Assembly: GCF_003865075.1 (NCBI RefSeq)
Contig: NZ_BHWB01000004.1
Span: forward strand, 310,001-374,000
Source of the DNA: Bacteroides faecalis
GTDB taxonomy: Bacteria > Bacteroidota > Bacteroidia > Bacteroidales > Bacteroidaceae
DNA: 64,000 nt
Direction: 5' to 3'
Shown one piece after another: positions 19,105 to 27,086 of the stretch. The notes under the pieces were generated by a model. That model searched no databases and was not told the origin of the DNA. It worked only from the letters and a program-made list of their open reading frames with translations. Made by a program: the position numbers and the translations under genes. The stretch's first letter is position 1; every line of letters begins with the position of its first letter.

Positions 19105-19320
19105 ATGATACACATTGGTAAAATAATTGAAACAGAGCTTCATCGTCAAGAACGCCCTGTCACATGGTTTGCAAACAAACTCTATTGTGATAGGACGAAT
19201 GTATATTCTATATTTAAAAGAAAAAGTATAGATACGGAACTTTTATTACGAATAAGCCAAATACTAAATCATGACTTTTTCAGCTATTATATTTCAGAGC
19301 TAGATTCTACTGACTTATAA
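19105..19320 (+). CDS. Small helix-turn-helix protein
   Basis: A 71-residue protein, MIHIGKIIETELHRQERP then VTWFANKLYCDRTNVYSIFKRKSIDTELLLRISQILNHDF. This is one XRE/lambda-repressor-like helix-turn-helix with no partner domain. Related one-domain proteins are frequent in Bacteroides and their targets are not known. It is followed by the DUF1622 gene 91 bases later on the same strand. Confidence 0.7.
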   Translation: MIHIGKIIETELHRQERPVTWFANKLYCDRTNVYSIFKRKSIDTELLLRISQILNHDFFSYYISELDSTDL

Positions 19321-19411
19321 GATTGTACTGGGTAGAAAATAAGTATAAAAGAAAATAAGAACTATTGTAGTCCATCATTTGTTGATATATCATAACTAAA
19401 CATCATGAACG

Positions 19412-19771
19412 ATGCTACTCACTTTCTTAAATACGTTAGCTACGATTATCAGTGTTATCAGTTTACTGATCGTCACCTATGGAGTATTTGTCGGCTTCAT
19501 TGCTTTTTTACGCAATGAAATAAAACGATTCAACGGTACATACTCCCTTAATAACATCCGGGAATTACGTACTGACTTTGGCAGTTATCTTCTACTTGGA
19601 CTAGAATTTCTTATTGCTTCAGATATTTTAAAAACTGTAGTAGATCCAACTTTAGACGAATTAGCCATCTTAGGTGGAGTGGTTATTGTGAGAACAATAC
19701 TTTCTGTTTTTCTAAATAAAGAAATTAAGGAACTAGATCAAAACGAGCGTTCAAAAAAAACAAAGGCTTAA
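19412..19771 (+). CDS. DUF1622 membrane protein
   Basis: A 119-residue protein with three hydrophobic segments: an N-terminal LNTLATIISVISLLIVTYGV span, then FGSYLLLGLEFLIASDILKTVV and a LGGVVIVRTILSVFLNKEI segment. The loops and the charged tail fit DUF1622. The family has no assigned activity. Three in-frame Met codons would give similar starts; 19412 is used because the hydrophobic segment begins right after it. The bidirectional terminator at 19785 separates it from the convergent isomerase gene. Confidence 0.8.
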   Translation: MLLTFLNTLATIISVISLLIVTYGVFVGFIAFLRNEIKRFNGTYSLNNIRELRTDFGSYLLLGLEFLIASDILKTVVDPTLDELAILGGVVIVRTILSVFLNKEIKELDQNERSKKTKA

Positions 19772-19784
19772 TCTATTACCAATA

Positions 19785-19820
19785 AAAAATCCCTATAGTC
19801 TTTCAACTACAGGGATTTTT
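19785..19820. terminator. Bidirectional terminator between convergent genes
   Basis: AAAAATCCCTATAGT and ACTACAGGGATTTTT form a stem with A and T runs at both ends, so it can serve the DUF1622 gene on one strand and the 3-keto operon on the other. Confidence 0.8.
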
Positions 19821-19838
19821 CATTTTATATCATTAATA

Positions 19839-20714
19839 TTACTTACGATACGAAGCCTTTACAAAAGGAGCATCTAACAGATAGTCAATACTTTCTTTGA
19901 CGCTTTCTTCCACAGGGCAGCTATATCTTTCAATTTCAGCTACAATATTCTGAACACCAGCAGTTGCTGCATTCTTAAAGATAGCATCAAATCCTACCAT
20001 ACCACTTTGACCAAGTTCACGATCATCTTTGATGTGCAATATTTTAAAACGTCCCGGATATTTTTTGAAATAATCAACCGGACTATTCTGGCCTCTTACT
20101 ACCCAATATACATCCATTTGGAAAAAGACATAATCTGGATTAGTATTTTCGAGCATGTAGTTATACATTACTTCTTTACCTTCTACTTTCTCAAATTCAT
20201 GAGCATGGTTGTGGTATCCATATAACATGCCATTCTCCTTGCATCTCTTTCCTATTTCGTTAAAATAATTACAATAAGTCTGCAAATCTTTGACTGTTTT
20301 AGGCACTCCTAACCAAGGAGTTACAATATATTTCATTCCAGCAGCCTTGTGAGCAGCAATACATTGATCCCACCATTTCAGTGATTCAGTAAAATCACCG
20401 GAAGCCAATTCTTGATCTGACAAACCTCTTGAACAATGTGAAGACAAAACAGTCATACCTGCATCTTCAACGGCTTTCTTAAAGTCTTCTGGAGTTAAAC
20501 CGTAAAACTTACCATCGTTATAGTTGGCAGCTTCTACGCTTGAATATCCCATCTGAGCCAATTTCTTTAATAAAGCATTAAAATCAGATCCTTCTTTTAT
20601 TAAATCTCTAACTGAATAAAGTTGGATAGTAACATCTTTTTTCTTCTTTGCATCTGCTGCTTGTGGTAAAGCGATCAAAAAAGCAAATAATATAAGCAAA
20701 TATCTAAATTTCAT
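19839..20714 (-). CDS. Secreted sugar-phosphate isomerase/epimerase-like TIM-barrel protein
   Basis: The 291-residue protein has a signal peptide (MKFRYLLILFAFLIALPQAADAKKKK) and an AP-endonuclease-2/xylose-isomerase-like barrel: YSVRDLIKEGSDF, MGYSSVEAANYND, LYGYHNHAHEFEKV, DVYWVVRGQNSPVDYF and HIKDDRELGQ. The histidine, glutamate and aspartate positions for the metal are present. In 3-keto-glycoside operons such barrels accompany the oxidoreductases and the DUF1080 hydrolase and are thought to act on 3-keto sugars or enediol intermediates. It is the last gene of the operon. Its signal peptide is nearly identical to that of the next gene upstream. Confidence 0.82.
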   Translation of the reverse strand: MKFRYLLILFAFLIALPQAADAKKKKDVTIQLYSVRDLIKEGSDFNALLKKLAQMGYSSVEAANYNDGKFYGLTPEDFKKAVEDAGMTVLSSHCSRGLSDQELASGDFTESLKWWDQCIAAHKAAGMKYIVTPWLGVPKTVKDLQTYCNYFNEIGKRCKENGMLYGYHNHAHEFEKVEGKEVMYNYMLENTNPDYVFFQMDVYWVVRGQNSPVDYFKKYPGRFKILHIKDDRELGQSGMVGFDAIFKNAATAGVQNIVAEIERYSCPVEESVKESIDYLLDAPFVKASYRK

Positions 20715-20744
20715 GGTTTAAAATGTTTAATTATAAAACGATAT

Positions 20745-20787
20745 AACTCTATTGAATAACTATCTATATATGATATTCAACGAAGTT
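20745..20787 (-). repeat. Intra-operon hairpin, diverged copy
   Basis: TTGAATA at 20752..20758 and TATTCAA at 20774..20780 form a short stem with AT-rich flanks. It occupies the same place before its gene as the longer hairpin at 21666..21710, so it is probably a decayed copy from the same duplication. Confidence 0.5.
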
Positions 20788-20805
20788 GTTAATTAATTAT
20801 CTTTA

Positions 20806-21633
20806 TTAATCAAGAATTTTTATGCGGATACTACGAAACCAAACATCATTACCATGATCTTGGAATCCAATAAATCCTTCTTTATTATCACCACCACAAT
20901 TATTCAGCATTTGAAATGCCAAAGGCCATCTTTTTTCACTGAACTTACTTTCCTGAAGCATTTCAGTCCATTGTGGTGTCCATAAATGATACTCAAGAAC
21001 GTTTTGATCATTCTGACCATGAACTACGGTTCCATTGTGTACCATAATTTTAGCTTTATTCCATTCACCAAATGGTTTTTGGTTCTGAGGAACAGCAGGA
21101 ATCATATCATACAGAGAAGCTGATTTTCTGTTGTTGTCTTTACCAAGTTTCGCATCCGGATGATTTGCATTATCCAACACCTGATATTCAGGAGCAGAAA
21201 TGTAAATAGGTTCCAAAACCTCATTGCCATTCTTATCGGTAGTAGTTAATTCCTGAGCCAAATAGAAAATACCGGAGTTTCCTCCTTTTGAAATTTTCCA
21301 TTCTACTTCCAATTCAAAGTTTTTAAATTTGTGGGCAAAGATAAGATCACCACCATCACCGTCACCAGAAGTGTTGAACTTAATACAACCATCTTCGATA
21401 ATCCATTTAGATGGAACTCGATCCTTACCATAGCCACGCCAGCCATTAAAAGTTTTACCATCAAAAATAGTGATATAACCATCCTTGTCTATCGGCAATC
21501 GCAGTTTTCCAGTATCGGCAGCTTTCAACGACTTAGAATAAGTAAGAGTAACCTCCTTCTTTTTCTTTGCATCCAGTGCTTGAGGCAATGCGATCAAAAA
21601 AGCCAATAATATAAGTAAATATCTAAATTTCAT
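20806..21633 (-). CDS. DUF1080 3-keto-glycoside hydrolase, chimeric copy
   Basis: This 275-residue DUF1080 protein (3-keto-disaccharide hydrolase family, concanavalin-like beta sandwich) has GYITIFDGKTFNGWRGYGKD, WKISKGGNSGIFYLAQE, YQVLDNANHPDAK and the terminal EGFIGFQDHGNDVWFRSIRIK. From about residue 30 onward it is nearly the same as the DUF1080 protein encoded upstream at 21733. Its first 26 residues instead match the signal peptide of the isomerase downstream (MKFRYLLIL, then PQALDAKKKKEV). It is not a lipoprotein, so it is probably soluble in the periplasm, unlike its lipid-anchored paralog. Confidence 0.87.
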   Translation of the reverse strand: MKFRYLLILLAFLIALPQALDAKKKKEVTLTYSKSLKAADTGKLRLPIDKDGYITIFDGKTFNGWRGYGKDRVPSKWIIEDGCIKFNTSGDGDGGDLIFAHKFKNFELEVEWKISKGGNSGIFYLAQELTTTDKNGNEVLEPIYISAPEYQVLDNANHPDAKLGKDNNRKSASLYDMIPAVPQNQKPFGEWNKAKIMVHNGTVVHGQNDQNVLEYHLWTPQWTEMLQESKFSEKRWPLAFQMLNNCGGDNKEGFIGFQDHGNDVWFRSIRIKILD

Positions 21634-21665
21634 TAGTGAAATACTTAATCATTACTCCATATTAA

Positions 21666-21710
21666 TAACTTCATTGAAGAAATATCAAAATATATCCTTC
21701 AATGAAGTTA
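21666..21710 (-). repeat. Perfect 14-base inverted repeat between the DUF1080 copies
   Basis: TAACTTCATTGAAG (21666..21679) and CTTCAATGAAGTTA (21697..21710) form a stem with a 17-base AT-rich loop. No T run follows on the minus strand, so an RNA-stability or processing element is more likely than a terminator. Confidence 0.65.
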
Positions 21711-21732
21711 TCCTATAGAGTAAGTATTCTTA

Positions 21733-22605
21733 TTAATCAAGAACTTTAACGCGAATGTTACGGAACCAAACATCATCACCATGATCTTGGAATCCAATAA
21801 ATCCTTCTCTATTATCACCGCCGCAATTATTCAGCAATTGGAATGCCAAAGGCCATTTTTCTTCACTAAACTTACTTGCTTGAAGCATTTCAGTCCATTT
21901 CGGTGTCCATAAATGATATTCAAGAACGTTTTGATCATTCTGACCGTGAACTACAGTTCCTTTGAATACCATAATCTTAGCCTTATTCCATTCACCAAAT
22001 GGGTTTTGATTTTGAGGAACAGCAGGAATCATATCATACAAAGAAGCTGATTGTCTGTTGTTGTCTTTACCAAGTTTTGCATCCGGATGATTTGCATTAT
22101 CTAACACCTGATATTCAGGAGCTGAAATGTAAATAGGCTCCAAATTCTCATTACCATCCTTATCAGTAGAAGTAACTTCCTGAGCCAGATAGAAGATACC
22201 AGAGTTACCACCTTTAGAAACTTTCCATTCTACTTCCAGTTCAAAATTTTTAAATTTGTGAGCGAAGATAAGATCTCCACCATCACCATCCTGAGCTTCT
22301 CCACCACCAGAACCGTTGAACTTAATACAGCCATCTTCGATAACCCATTTAGATGGAACTCTATCTTTACCATAACCACGCCAACCATTAAAAGTTTTTC
22401 CATCAAAAATAGTAATATAACCATCTTTGTCTATCGGCAATTGTAGACTGTCAGTATCGGCAGCTTTTAATGATTTTGAATACCCAAGGGTAACCATATC
22501 AGATGATTGCTCTTCTTGAGTATTAGCATTTTTCTTGCCACCGCCACAAGATGTCAACGCACCGGCAATTACGCAGCAAGCTAAAGGATAAAACAGATTT
22601 TTCAT
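21733..22605 (-). CDS. DUF1080 3-keto-glycoside hydrolase lipoprotein
   Basis: A 290-residue DUF1080 protein with a lipoprotein signal ending LTSC (MKNLFYPLACCVIAGALTSC) and a low-complexity GGGKKNANTQEEQSS linker. The domain carries GYITIFDGKTFNGWRG, WKVSKGGNSGIFYLAQE, EYQVLDNANHPDAK and EGFIGFQDHGDDVWFRNIRVK. DUF1080 proteins of the 3-keto pathway cleave glycosides whose glucose ring was oxidised at C3 by Gfo/Idh/MocA enzymes. It differs from the second copy mainly at the N-terminus and in a short GGGEAQDG insertion. The lipid anchor suggests a periplasmic or outer-membrane site. Confidence 0.9.
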   Translation of the reverse strand: MKNLFYPLACCVIAGALTSCGGGKKNANTQEEQSSDMVTLGYSKSLKAADTDSLQLPIDKDGYITIFDGKTFNGWRGYGKDRVPSKWVIEDGCIKFNGSGGGEAQDGDGGDLIFAHKFKNFELEVEWKVSKGGNSGIFYLAQEVTSTDKDGNENLEPIYISAPEYQVLDNANHPDAKLGKDNNRQSASLYDMIPAVPQNQNPFGEWNKAKIMVFKGTVVHGQNDQNVLEYHLWTPKWTEMLQASKFSEEKWPLAFQLLNNCGGDNREGFIGFQDHGDDVWFRNIRVKVLD

Positions 22606-22645
22606 GAATTCAATTTATTAAATTAATATTTGAGTTAGTTTTTTA

Positions 22646-24115
22646 TTATTTAGGCATATCAGGTAATTTCCATCCTTCACGATATGTATGTTTGATCAGT
22701 TCCTGAGCAAAAGCCTGTGCATTAACTGGTTCTGTCCAAGTTTTATCAAAGGTTGGATGACCATTCTTAATAGTAAAACCATCCTTGATGACAGAACGAA
22801 CAGTAGCATTCGGATCAATATTGGTAAACGTCATATTCGGTCCGTCCCACAGCAACTCTTGGTTGAGCGATTGCAATCTGATAGCAAGTACACCCATTAC
22901 TACCATTTCATTGAAAGGACCTGCTTCGCTGAACGAAGATGCAGTCTGTATACGACTAGACGGTTTTTCCTTACATGCACGTACGAAATCCATTTCGTGA
23001 GATTCCTGAATTTCACGTAGCACTTTTGGAGAATCCGGATTTCTTCCTGACAATAACCATGGATTAATACCATAGCTACCACAGATAAGAGTATCTTTTG
23101 TTCCATGGAAAATGACACCACCACCATGATCATTCAGATCTTTATGTGCAGGCAATCCTTCAGGACGCATTGGTTTTAAACCTCCATCATACCAAATAAC
23201 TTCAACCTCCGGCATTGCTACCTTCGGCATATTTTCACGAGCAGGAAAAGTATATTTCACCATCTGAGCACTTGGTGCACAGTCAGATAACAATAATGTA
23301 GAACTACCTTGTACTTTAGTAGGATAAGTTAATTTTAATCCTTTGAATACAGGATGAAGGATATGGCAAGCCATATCACCTAATGCGCCTGTTCCAAAAT
23401 CCCACCAACCACGCCAGTTCCATGGAGTATAACATGAATTATAATCACGATATTGAGCTGGGCCAAGGAATAAATCCCAATCCAATGATTCAGGAATTGC
23501 TTCACTTATTTCCGGACGATTAAGTCCCTGTGGCCAAATAGGACGGTCTGTAAACGCTTCCACTTTAGTGACTTCTCCAATTTCACCATTCCATATCCAT
23601 TCACAGACTTTACGAACACCCGGTGCCGAAGACCCCTGATTACCCATCTGTGTAGCTACATTATATTTTTCAGCCAATTTTGTCAATAAGCGTGATTCAT
23701 ATACCGTATGAGTTAGTGGCTTCTCACAATAAACGTTCTTCCCCATCATAATAGCTTCCGACGCAATTATAGCATGAGTATGATCAGGCGTTGCTATCAT
23801 TACAGCATCTGCAGATTTTCCTAACTTATCGAACATAATACGATAGTCACGAAATCGTTTTGCTTTCGGGTATTTCTTGAATACATGATCGCTATAGTTC
23901 CAATCTACATCACAAAGCCCAATAATGTTTTGACTTGACAAACCATTCAGTACACTAGCACCACGGCCTCCGATCCCGACACCTAAAATGTTTATTTTGT
24001 CACTTGGCGACACATGACCATGGCTTTTACCTAAAATTGTGTTAGGAGCAATAGAAATACCTGCTAACGCTGCAGCTCCCGTTTTGATAAATTGTCTCCT
24101 CGAAATGTTTGACAT
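22646..24115 (-). CDS. Tat-exported Gfo/Idh/MocA oxidoreductase
   Basis: The 489-residue protein begins SNISRRQFIKTGAAALAGI, a twin-arginine signal, followed by a Rossmann fold (INILGVGIGGRGASVLNGL) and the family motif GKNVYCEKPLTHTVYESRLL with the E-K-P lysine. It continues with QMGNQGSSAPGVRKVCEWI and a C-terminal domain ending in FAQELIKHTYREGWKLPDMPK. The Tat signal implies it folds with its nicotinamide cofactor in the cytoplasm before export. In 3-keto systems such enzymes oxidise or reduce the C3 hydroxyl of glucosides. It follows the other oxidoreductase gene and precedes the DUF1080 genes. Confidence 0.9.
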   Translation of the reverse strand: MSNISRRQFIKTGAAALAGISIAPNTILGKSHGHVSPSDKINILGVGIGGRGASVLNGLSSQNIIGLCDVDWNYSDHVFKKYPKAKRFRDYRIMFDKLGKSADAVMIATPDHTHAIIASEAIMMGKNVYCEKPLTHTVYESRLLTKLAEKYNVATQMGNQGSSAPGVRKVCEWIWNGEIGEVTKVEAFTDRPIWPQGLNRPEISEAIPESLDWDLFLGPAQYRDYNSCYTPWNWRGWWDFGTGALGDMACHILHPVFKGLKLTYPTKVQGSSTLLLSDCAPSAQMVKYTFPARENMPKVAMPEVEVIWYDGGLKPMRPEGLPAHKDLNDHGGGVIFHGTKDTLICGSYGINPWLLSGRNPDSPKVLREIQESHEMDFVRACKEKPSSRIQTASSFSEAGPFNEMVVMGVLAIRLQSLNQELLWDGPNMTFTNIDPNATVRSVIKDGFTIKNGHPTFDKTWTEPVNAQAFAQELIKHTYREGWKLPDMPK

Positions 24116-24137
24116 AATTTATAGTATTAAGGATTAA

Positions 24138-25211
24138 TTATAGATTATTATTCTGCAATAATCCATATCCATTTTTCATATTTTTTCTACGTTCGCGAAT
24201 TTTTTCCAGTGTCCTCAAATTACCAATAGAAGGCAAGTCATGTGTTTGAGCATCTTCCAAAAAGGTCCAGGCATATTCCGAAGCAATGGCAGAATCACGC
24301 ATAGACGGCAACCGAGGGTTACGTATTCCTGTTTCTATAGAATCTGCAAATAAATCACATAAAGCATCGATGTTTTTCCCACCGAAAGGTTTCTCCAAAT
24401 GAATAGTCTCATGAACCCCATGAAGATCTACTTTTGCCATTTGAAAATCATGAGTCATATGGGCAATACCTTTTGTTCCGATGATATCCACATATGAATT
24501 ATGGGTTTGATCTTTAGACAACTGCCCATATACAAATCCTTGTGTGATATCAAAAACTACTCCATTCTGAAAAGTTCCATGACACTGTACCCACCAAGGA
24601 TCTTTATAATTCCACATATTGATACCTTGAGCATGCCACGTTTTATAATCACAACCAGCATACCAGCGAGCGATGTCTACATAATGCATTCCACAATCGT
24701 GGAAAGCAGGACCTTCATATTCGTGTCCCTCACCCGGTGCTAATCCGGGAGTCATGTGGCAAATACGCAAAATTGCTAATTCACCGATTTCACCTTTGTC
24801 TATAAATTGTTTGATTTCCCGATGATACCAAGAATTTCGAAGATATAAATTAACGGTAGAAAGGCGGTCACTATTTTCCGTAAGTTCTACAACCTCCCAT
24901 TCTCTATCAACCGTGTCTGCAACTGGTTTCTCTGAAATAATGTGTTTTCCGCTACGAATAGCACGTTCAATCTGTTTCTTACGAGAATCTGCTAATGCAA
25001 AAAGTCCAACTACTTGCACACTTTCATCATCAAATATAACTTGTTCATCAGCTACAACTTTAGATTTCGGTGAAAGTACTTTAGCTAGTTCACGACAATC
25101 AGCACTTACATCACAAATGTACGCAACTTCCCATCGACCACTCTTTTGCATTTCTTCTAAATAAAATCGTCCCATGCGACCGAAACCGATCAGTCCAACT
25201 TTAATTTTCAT
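24138..25211 (-). CDS. Cytoplasmic Gfo/Idh/MocA oxidoreductase
   Basis: A 357-residue protein without a signal peptide. It starts MKIKVGLIGFGRMGRFYLEEM (Rossmann dinucleotide motif GxGxxG) and has GKHIISEKPVADTVDREWEVV with the E-K-P motif, then HEYEGPAFHDCGMHYVDIARWY, in which a DxxxHxxD-like acid/histidine set is visible. It is the first gene of the operon, with a TACATTTG box about 150 bases upstream. In the operon it probably acts on imported 3-keto sugars, while the Tat-exported enzyme acts outside the cytoplasm; this division is inferred from the signals. Confidence 0.9.
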   Translation of the reverse strand: MKIKVGLIGFGRMGRFYLEEMQKSGRWEVAYICDVSADCRELAKVLSPKSKVVADEQVIFDDESVQVVGLFALADSRKKQIERAIRSGKHIISEKPVADTVDREWEVVELTENSDRLSTVNLYLRNSWYHREIKQFIDKGEIGELAILRICHMTPGLAPGEGHEYEGPAFHDCGMHYVDIARWYAGCDYKTWHAQGINMWNYKDPWWVQCHGTFQNGVVFDITQGFVYGQLSKDQTHNSYVDIIGTKGIAHMTHDFQMAKVDLHGVHETIHLEKPFGGKNIDALCDLFADSIETGIRNPRLPSMRDSAIASEYAWTFLEDAQTHDLPSIGNLRTLEKIRERRKNMKNGYGLLQNNNL

Positions 25212-25610
25212 ATTACTTCTGTTTATTTATTCAAAGTATTATATAATAAGGTATAAAAGTCAATATTGAACTTCCAGACAATCCTAGAAATATGTGGTCT
25301 TTTTTAAATATCTTAGCAGATTCGTGTTTCATATTTTTATGTCTATTAGTAGCTACGCAACAAATGTACGGCAATTGGTAAGAAAATGAAAGCATACTTA
25401 TACAAAGAAATATAAAAATAATACAAAAAAGCATTAATATCTTATTATTATCACTGAAATGAAACCATTTACTTAATATTTAATAAAAAACAGACCATTT
25501 CTTCATATTACCAACTCCTGATTTTAATTAATCAACAACCAAAGTTCAGCCAAAAGTACTATTTACAATTAAAATACTCCAAGACTTTAAAATATCTATT
25601 GCCTATCATA
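25212..25610 (-). promoter_or_regulatory. Promoter region of the 3-keto-glycoside operon
   Basis: TACATTTG at 25361..25368 on the minus strand fits the -7 box, with TTTC 19 bases upstream. The leader would be about 145 bases. The rest of this AT-rich stretch separates the operon from the FKBP gene, and I see no gene in it. Confidence 0.55.
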
Positions 25611-26012
25611 TCAAGCAATCCCCAACAATTCAACCTCAAATATCAATGTTGAAAAAGCGGGAATCGGACCAGAAGTACGCGAACCATATCCCATCATATA
25701 CGGAATATAAATAACCCATTTATCCCCTATGTGCATTTGCTGAAGAGCTAATTGCCAGCCTTCTATCACATCACTAAGACGAAAAGCCTCCGGACAACCA
25801 CGTTCATAAGAATTATCAAATTCTCTACCATTTATCAAACAGCCTTTATAATGTACTGTTACAATATTATGTACACTAGGTGAAATATTTGCCGTACCAC
25901 TCTCCAATACTTTATAATATATATTACACGGCAATGAGCAAATTCCCTCTTGCCGGGAAAGTTCACTAAGAAACTGTAGATTCTTTTCTTTATACTCTTC
26001 TTTTCTTCCCAT
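25611..26012 (-). CDS. FKBP-type peptidyl-prolyl isomerase
   Basis: The 133-residue protein has one FKBP domain: VHNIVTVHYKGCLINGREFDNSYERG, SDVIEGWQLALQQMHIGDKWVIYIPYMMGYG, then IPAFSTLIFEVELLGIA. These residues line the isomerase pocket. No signal peptide is visible at the chosen start (MGRKEEYKEK). A longer frame from 26054 exists but would start upstream of the predicted promoter box at 26032, so the shorter form is preferred. The conjugative transposon end lies only about 50 bases upstream, so its regulation may be altered. Confidence 0.85.
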   Translation of the reverse strand: MGRKEEYKEKNLQFLSELSRQEGICSLPCNIYYKVLESGTANISPSVHNIVTVHYKGCLINGREFDNSYERGCPEAFRLSDVIEGWQLALQQMHIGDKWVIYIPYMMGYGSRTSGPIPAFSTLIFEVELLGIA

Positions 26013-26031
26013 TACAGAATTTATTTTTATA

Positions 26032-26039
26032 CAAAAATA
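26032..26039 (-). promoter_or_regulatory. Bacteroides -7 box TATTTTTG of the FKBP gene
   Basis: TATTTTTG on the minus strand fits TAnnTTTG and sits 19 bases before the preferred ATG. No good -33 TTTG is found at the expected distance, which falls at the transposon junction. Confidence 0.5.
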
Positions 26040-26061
26040 AGAAGAAACTTCCATAAAATCT

Positions 26062-26071
26062 GTATATTTGC
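26062..26071 (+). other. CTnDOT-type attachment core GTATATTTGC: end of the conjugative transposon
   Basis: The ten bases match GTAnnTTTGC, the core shared by CTnDOT ends and its Bacteroides target sites. To the left lies ordinary chromosome; to the right lies the GC-richer transposon with its accessory, tra and mob genes. The core also contains TATATTTG, a Bacteroides -7 box. The other end of the element is outside the window. The exact crossover within a few bases cannot be fixed without the empty site. Confidence 0.75.
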
Positions 26072-26305
26072 AGTATGAAGTTACGAAAAGAGTGTAATTT
26101 ATTGGAAATGAGCGTAGGTTAATTGCTCTTGATAGTAATAGGTTACGATTTAGTTAGTTATCTACTGCATTATCCTTCTGCGCGTTGCGTAACCTTCAAA
26201 GAACTCTTCGTATGCAAAAGTAGCTATTTAATTCGAGATTTTGATATAAACTCCCGTTTTTTATCCCCTCATTCATAAGAATTTTCCGTAAAAGCGGTAT
26301 TGTCC

Positions 26306-26353
26306 GTCGGCACACCATTGCCCAAAACGAGTTTGGAACAAACGTGTGCCGAC
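26306..26353. repeat. Inverted repeat GTCGGCACA / TGTGCCGAC
   Basis: Perfect 9-base arms around a 30-base spacer that itself contains partly pairing CCAAA and TTTGG. It is the first of two adjacent hairpins near the transposon end. Confidence 0.6.
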
Positions 26354-26370
26354 TACCGCATAGCTGGAGA

Positions 26371-26427
26371 AAAGGGCATTGCCTCACGCCTAAACGATGT
26401 TTAGACAGATGAAGCAATGCCCCTTTC
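26371..26427. repeat. Inverted repeat GGGCATTGC / GCAATGCCC
   Basis: Nine-base perfect arms, extended by AAA/TTT outside, around a 31-base spacer. A T-rich CCTTTCTTTT follows on the plus strand, so it may work as a terminator that shields the chromosome or the transposon from read-through. Confidence 0.6.
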
Positions 26428-27086
26428 TTTTGCGCCTATGCCAAGAGGTGCTTTTACGGGTTTTCAAATGATTTTTCTTTTTTCGCTGTCTCTTTTGCCG
26501 GAAGCGGAAAGTGAATGCAGAGTGTGTCAGCCTGCCCCATGAATGAAACAGGCGCCCACACACAGCCGGACAAACCGGGAAGAATGATTGTTGCCACCCG
26601 GCTGAACAAGTTCCGTCGGATCGGAAACAATCATACTTCCTTTGTTGTGGTTTGCCCTTTTCACGCTTCCGGTGATGTCTTTTTCCTTTTGGTGATTCTT
26701 TTTTTTACGGATTTTCCCCTGAAGTTTTTTTCTACACAATCTGCCTCTGTTTTCGTTTACCTCCATTTTGCGCCTTTCAGTAAGCCGCATCAGTCAGTCA
26801 TTTTCGTTCTGGGCGCAAAGGTAATTCCGGGATTGGACGGGAAAGCAAGGTCAAGCCTCCTGTTTTCGGTAAAAATCTCCAGCCCTGCGGGTAGTATTTT
26901 GACCGAAAAACCTTGCATTCCCTAATCCCTACCTTTTCAAGCACCCGAAACGAAAACGACCGATGCGACAGAAAGACGCATAAAAAAAATGTCGGATAAA
27001 CGAGAGGCAGATAAGATAGTTTGAAACTCAACTCCCTCAGCTCTTGAATCCGCATTAAAAACAAAAAAATCAAAAACAGCGAAGAT

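Larger units (their letters stand above)
26072..27086. other. Gene-poor terminal region of the conjugative transposon with hairpins
   Basis: About 1 kb with no convincing gene. Three copies of GTTACG lie near the end (26080..26087, 26141..26148, and reversed at 26187..26194) and could be integrase arm sites. Two strong inverted repeats follow: GTCGGCACA/TGTGCCGAC (26306..26353) and GGGCATTGC/GCAATGCCC (26374..26422). A weaker one lies at 26522..26563. The roles of these repeats are inferred only. Confidence 0.5.

Noticed and set aside
26196..26417. A 73-codon minus-strand frame near the transposon end
   Set aside because: It runs straight through both strong hairpins, has no ribosome site or recognisable sequence, and its composition is that of structured non-coding DNA.
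26515..26925. A 136-codon plus-strand frame in the gene-poor terminal region
   Set aside because: The translation is phenylalanine/serine-rich without a domain, lacks a ribosome site, and overlaps an opposite frame of equal quality. Reads as chance.
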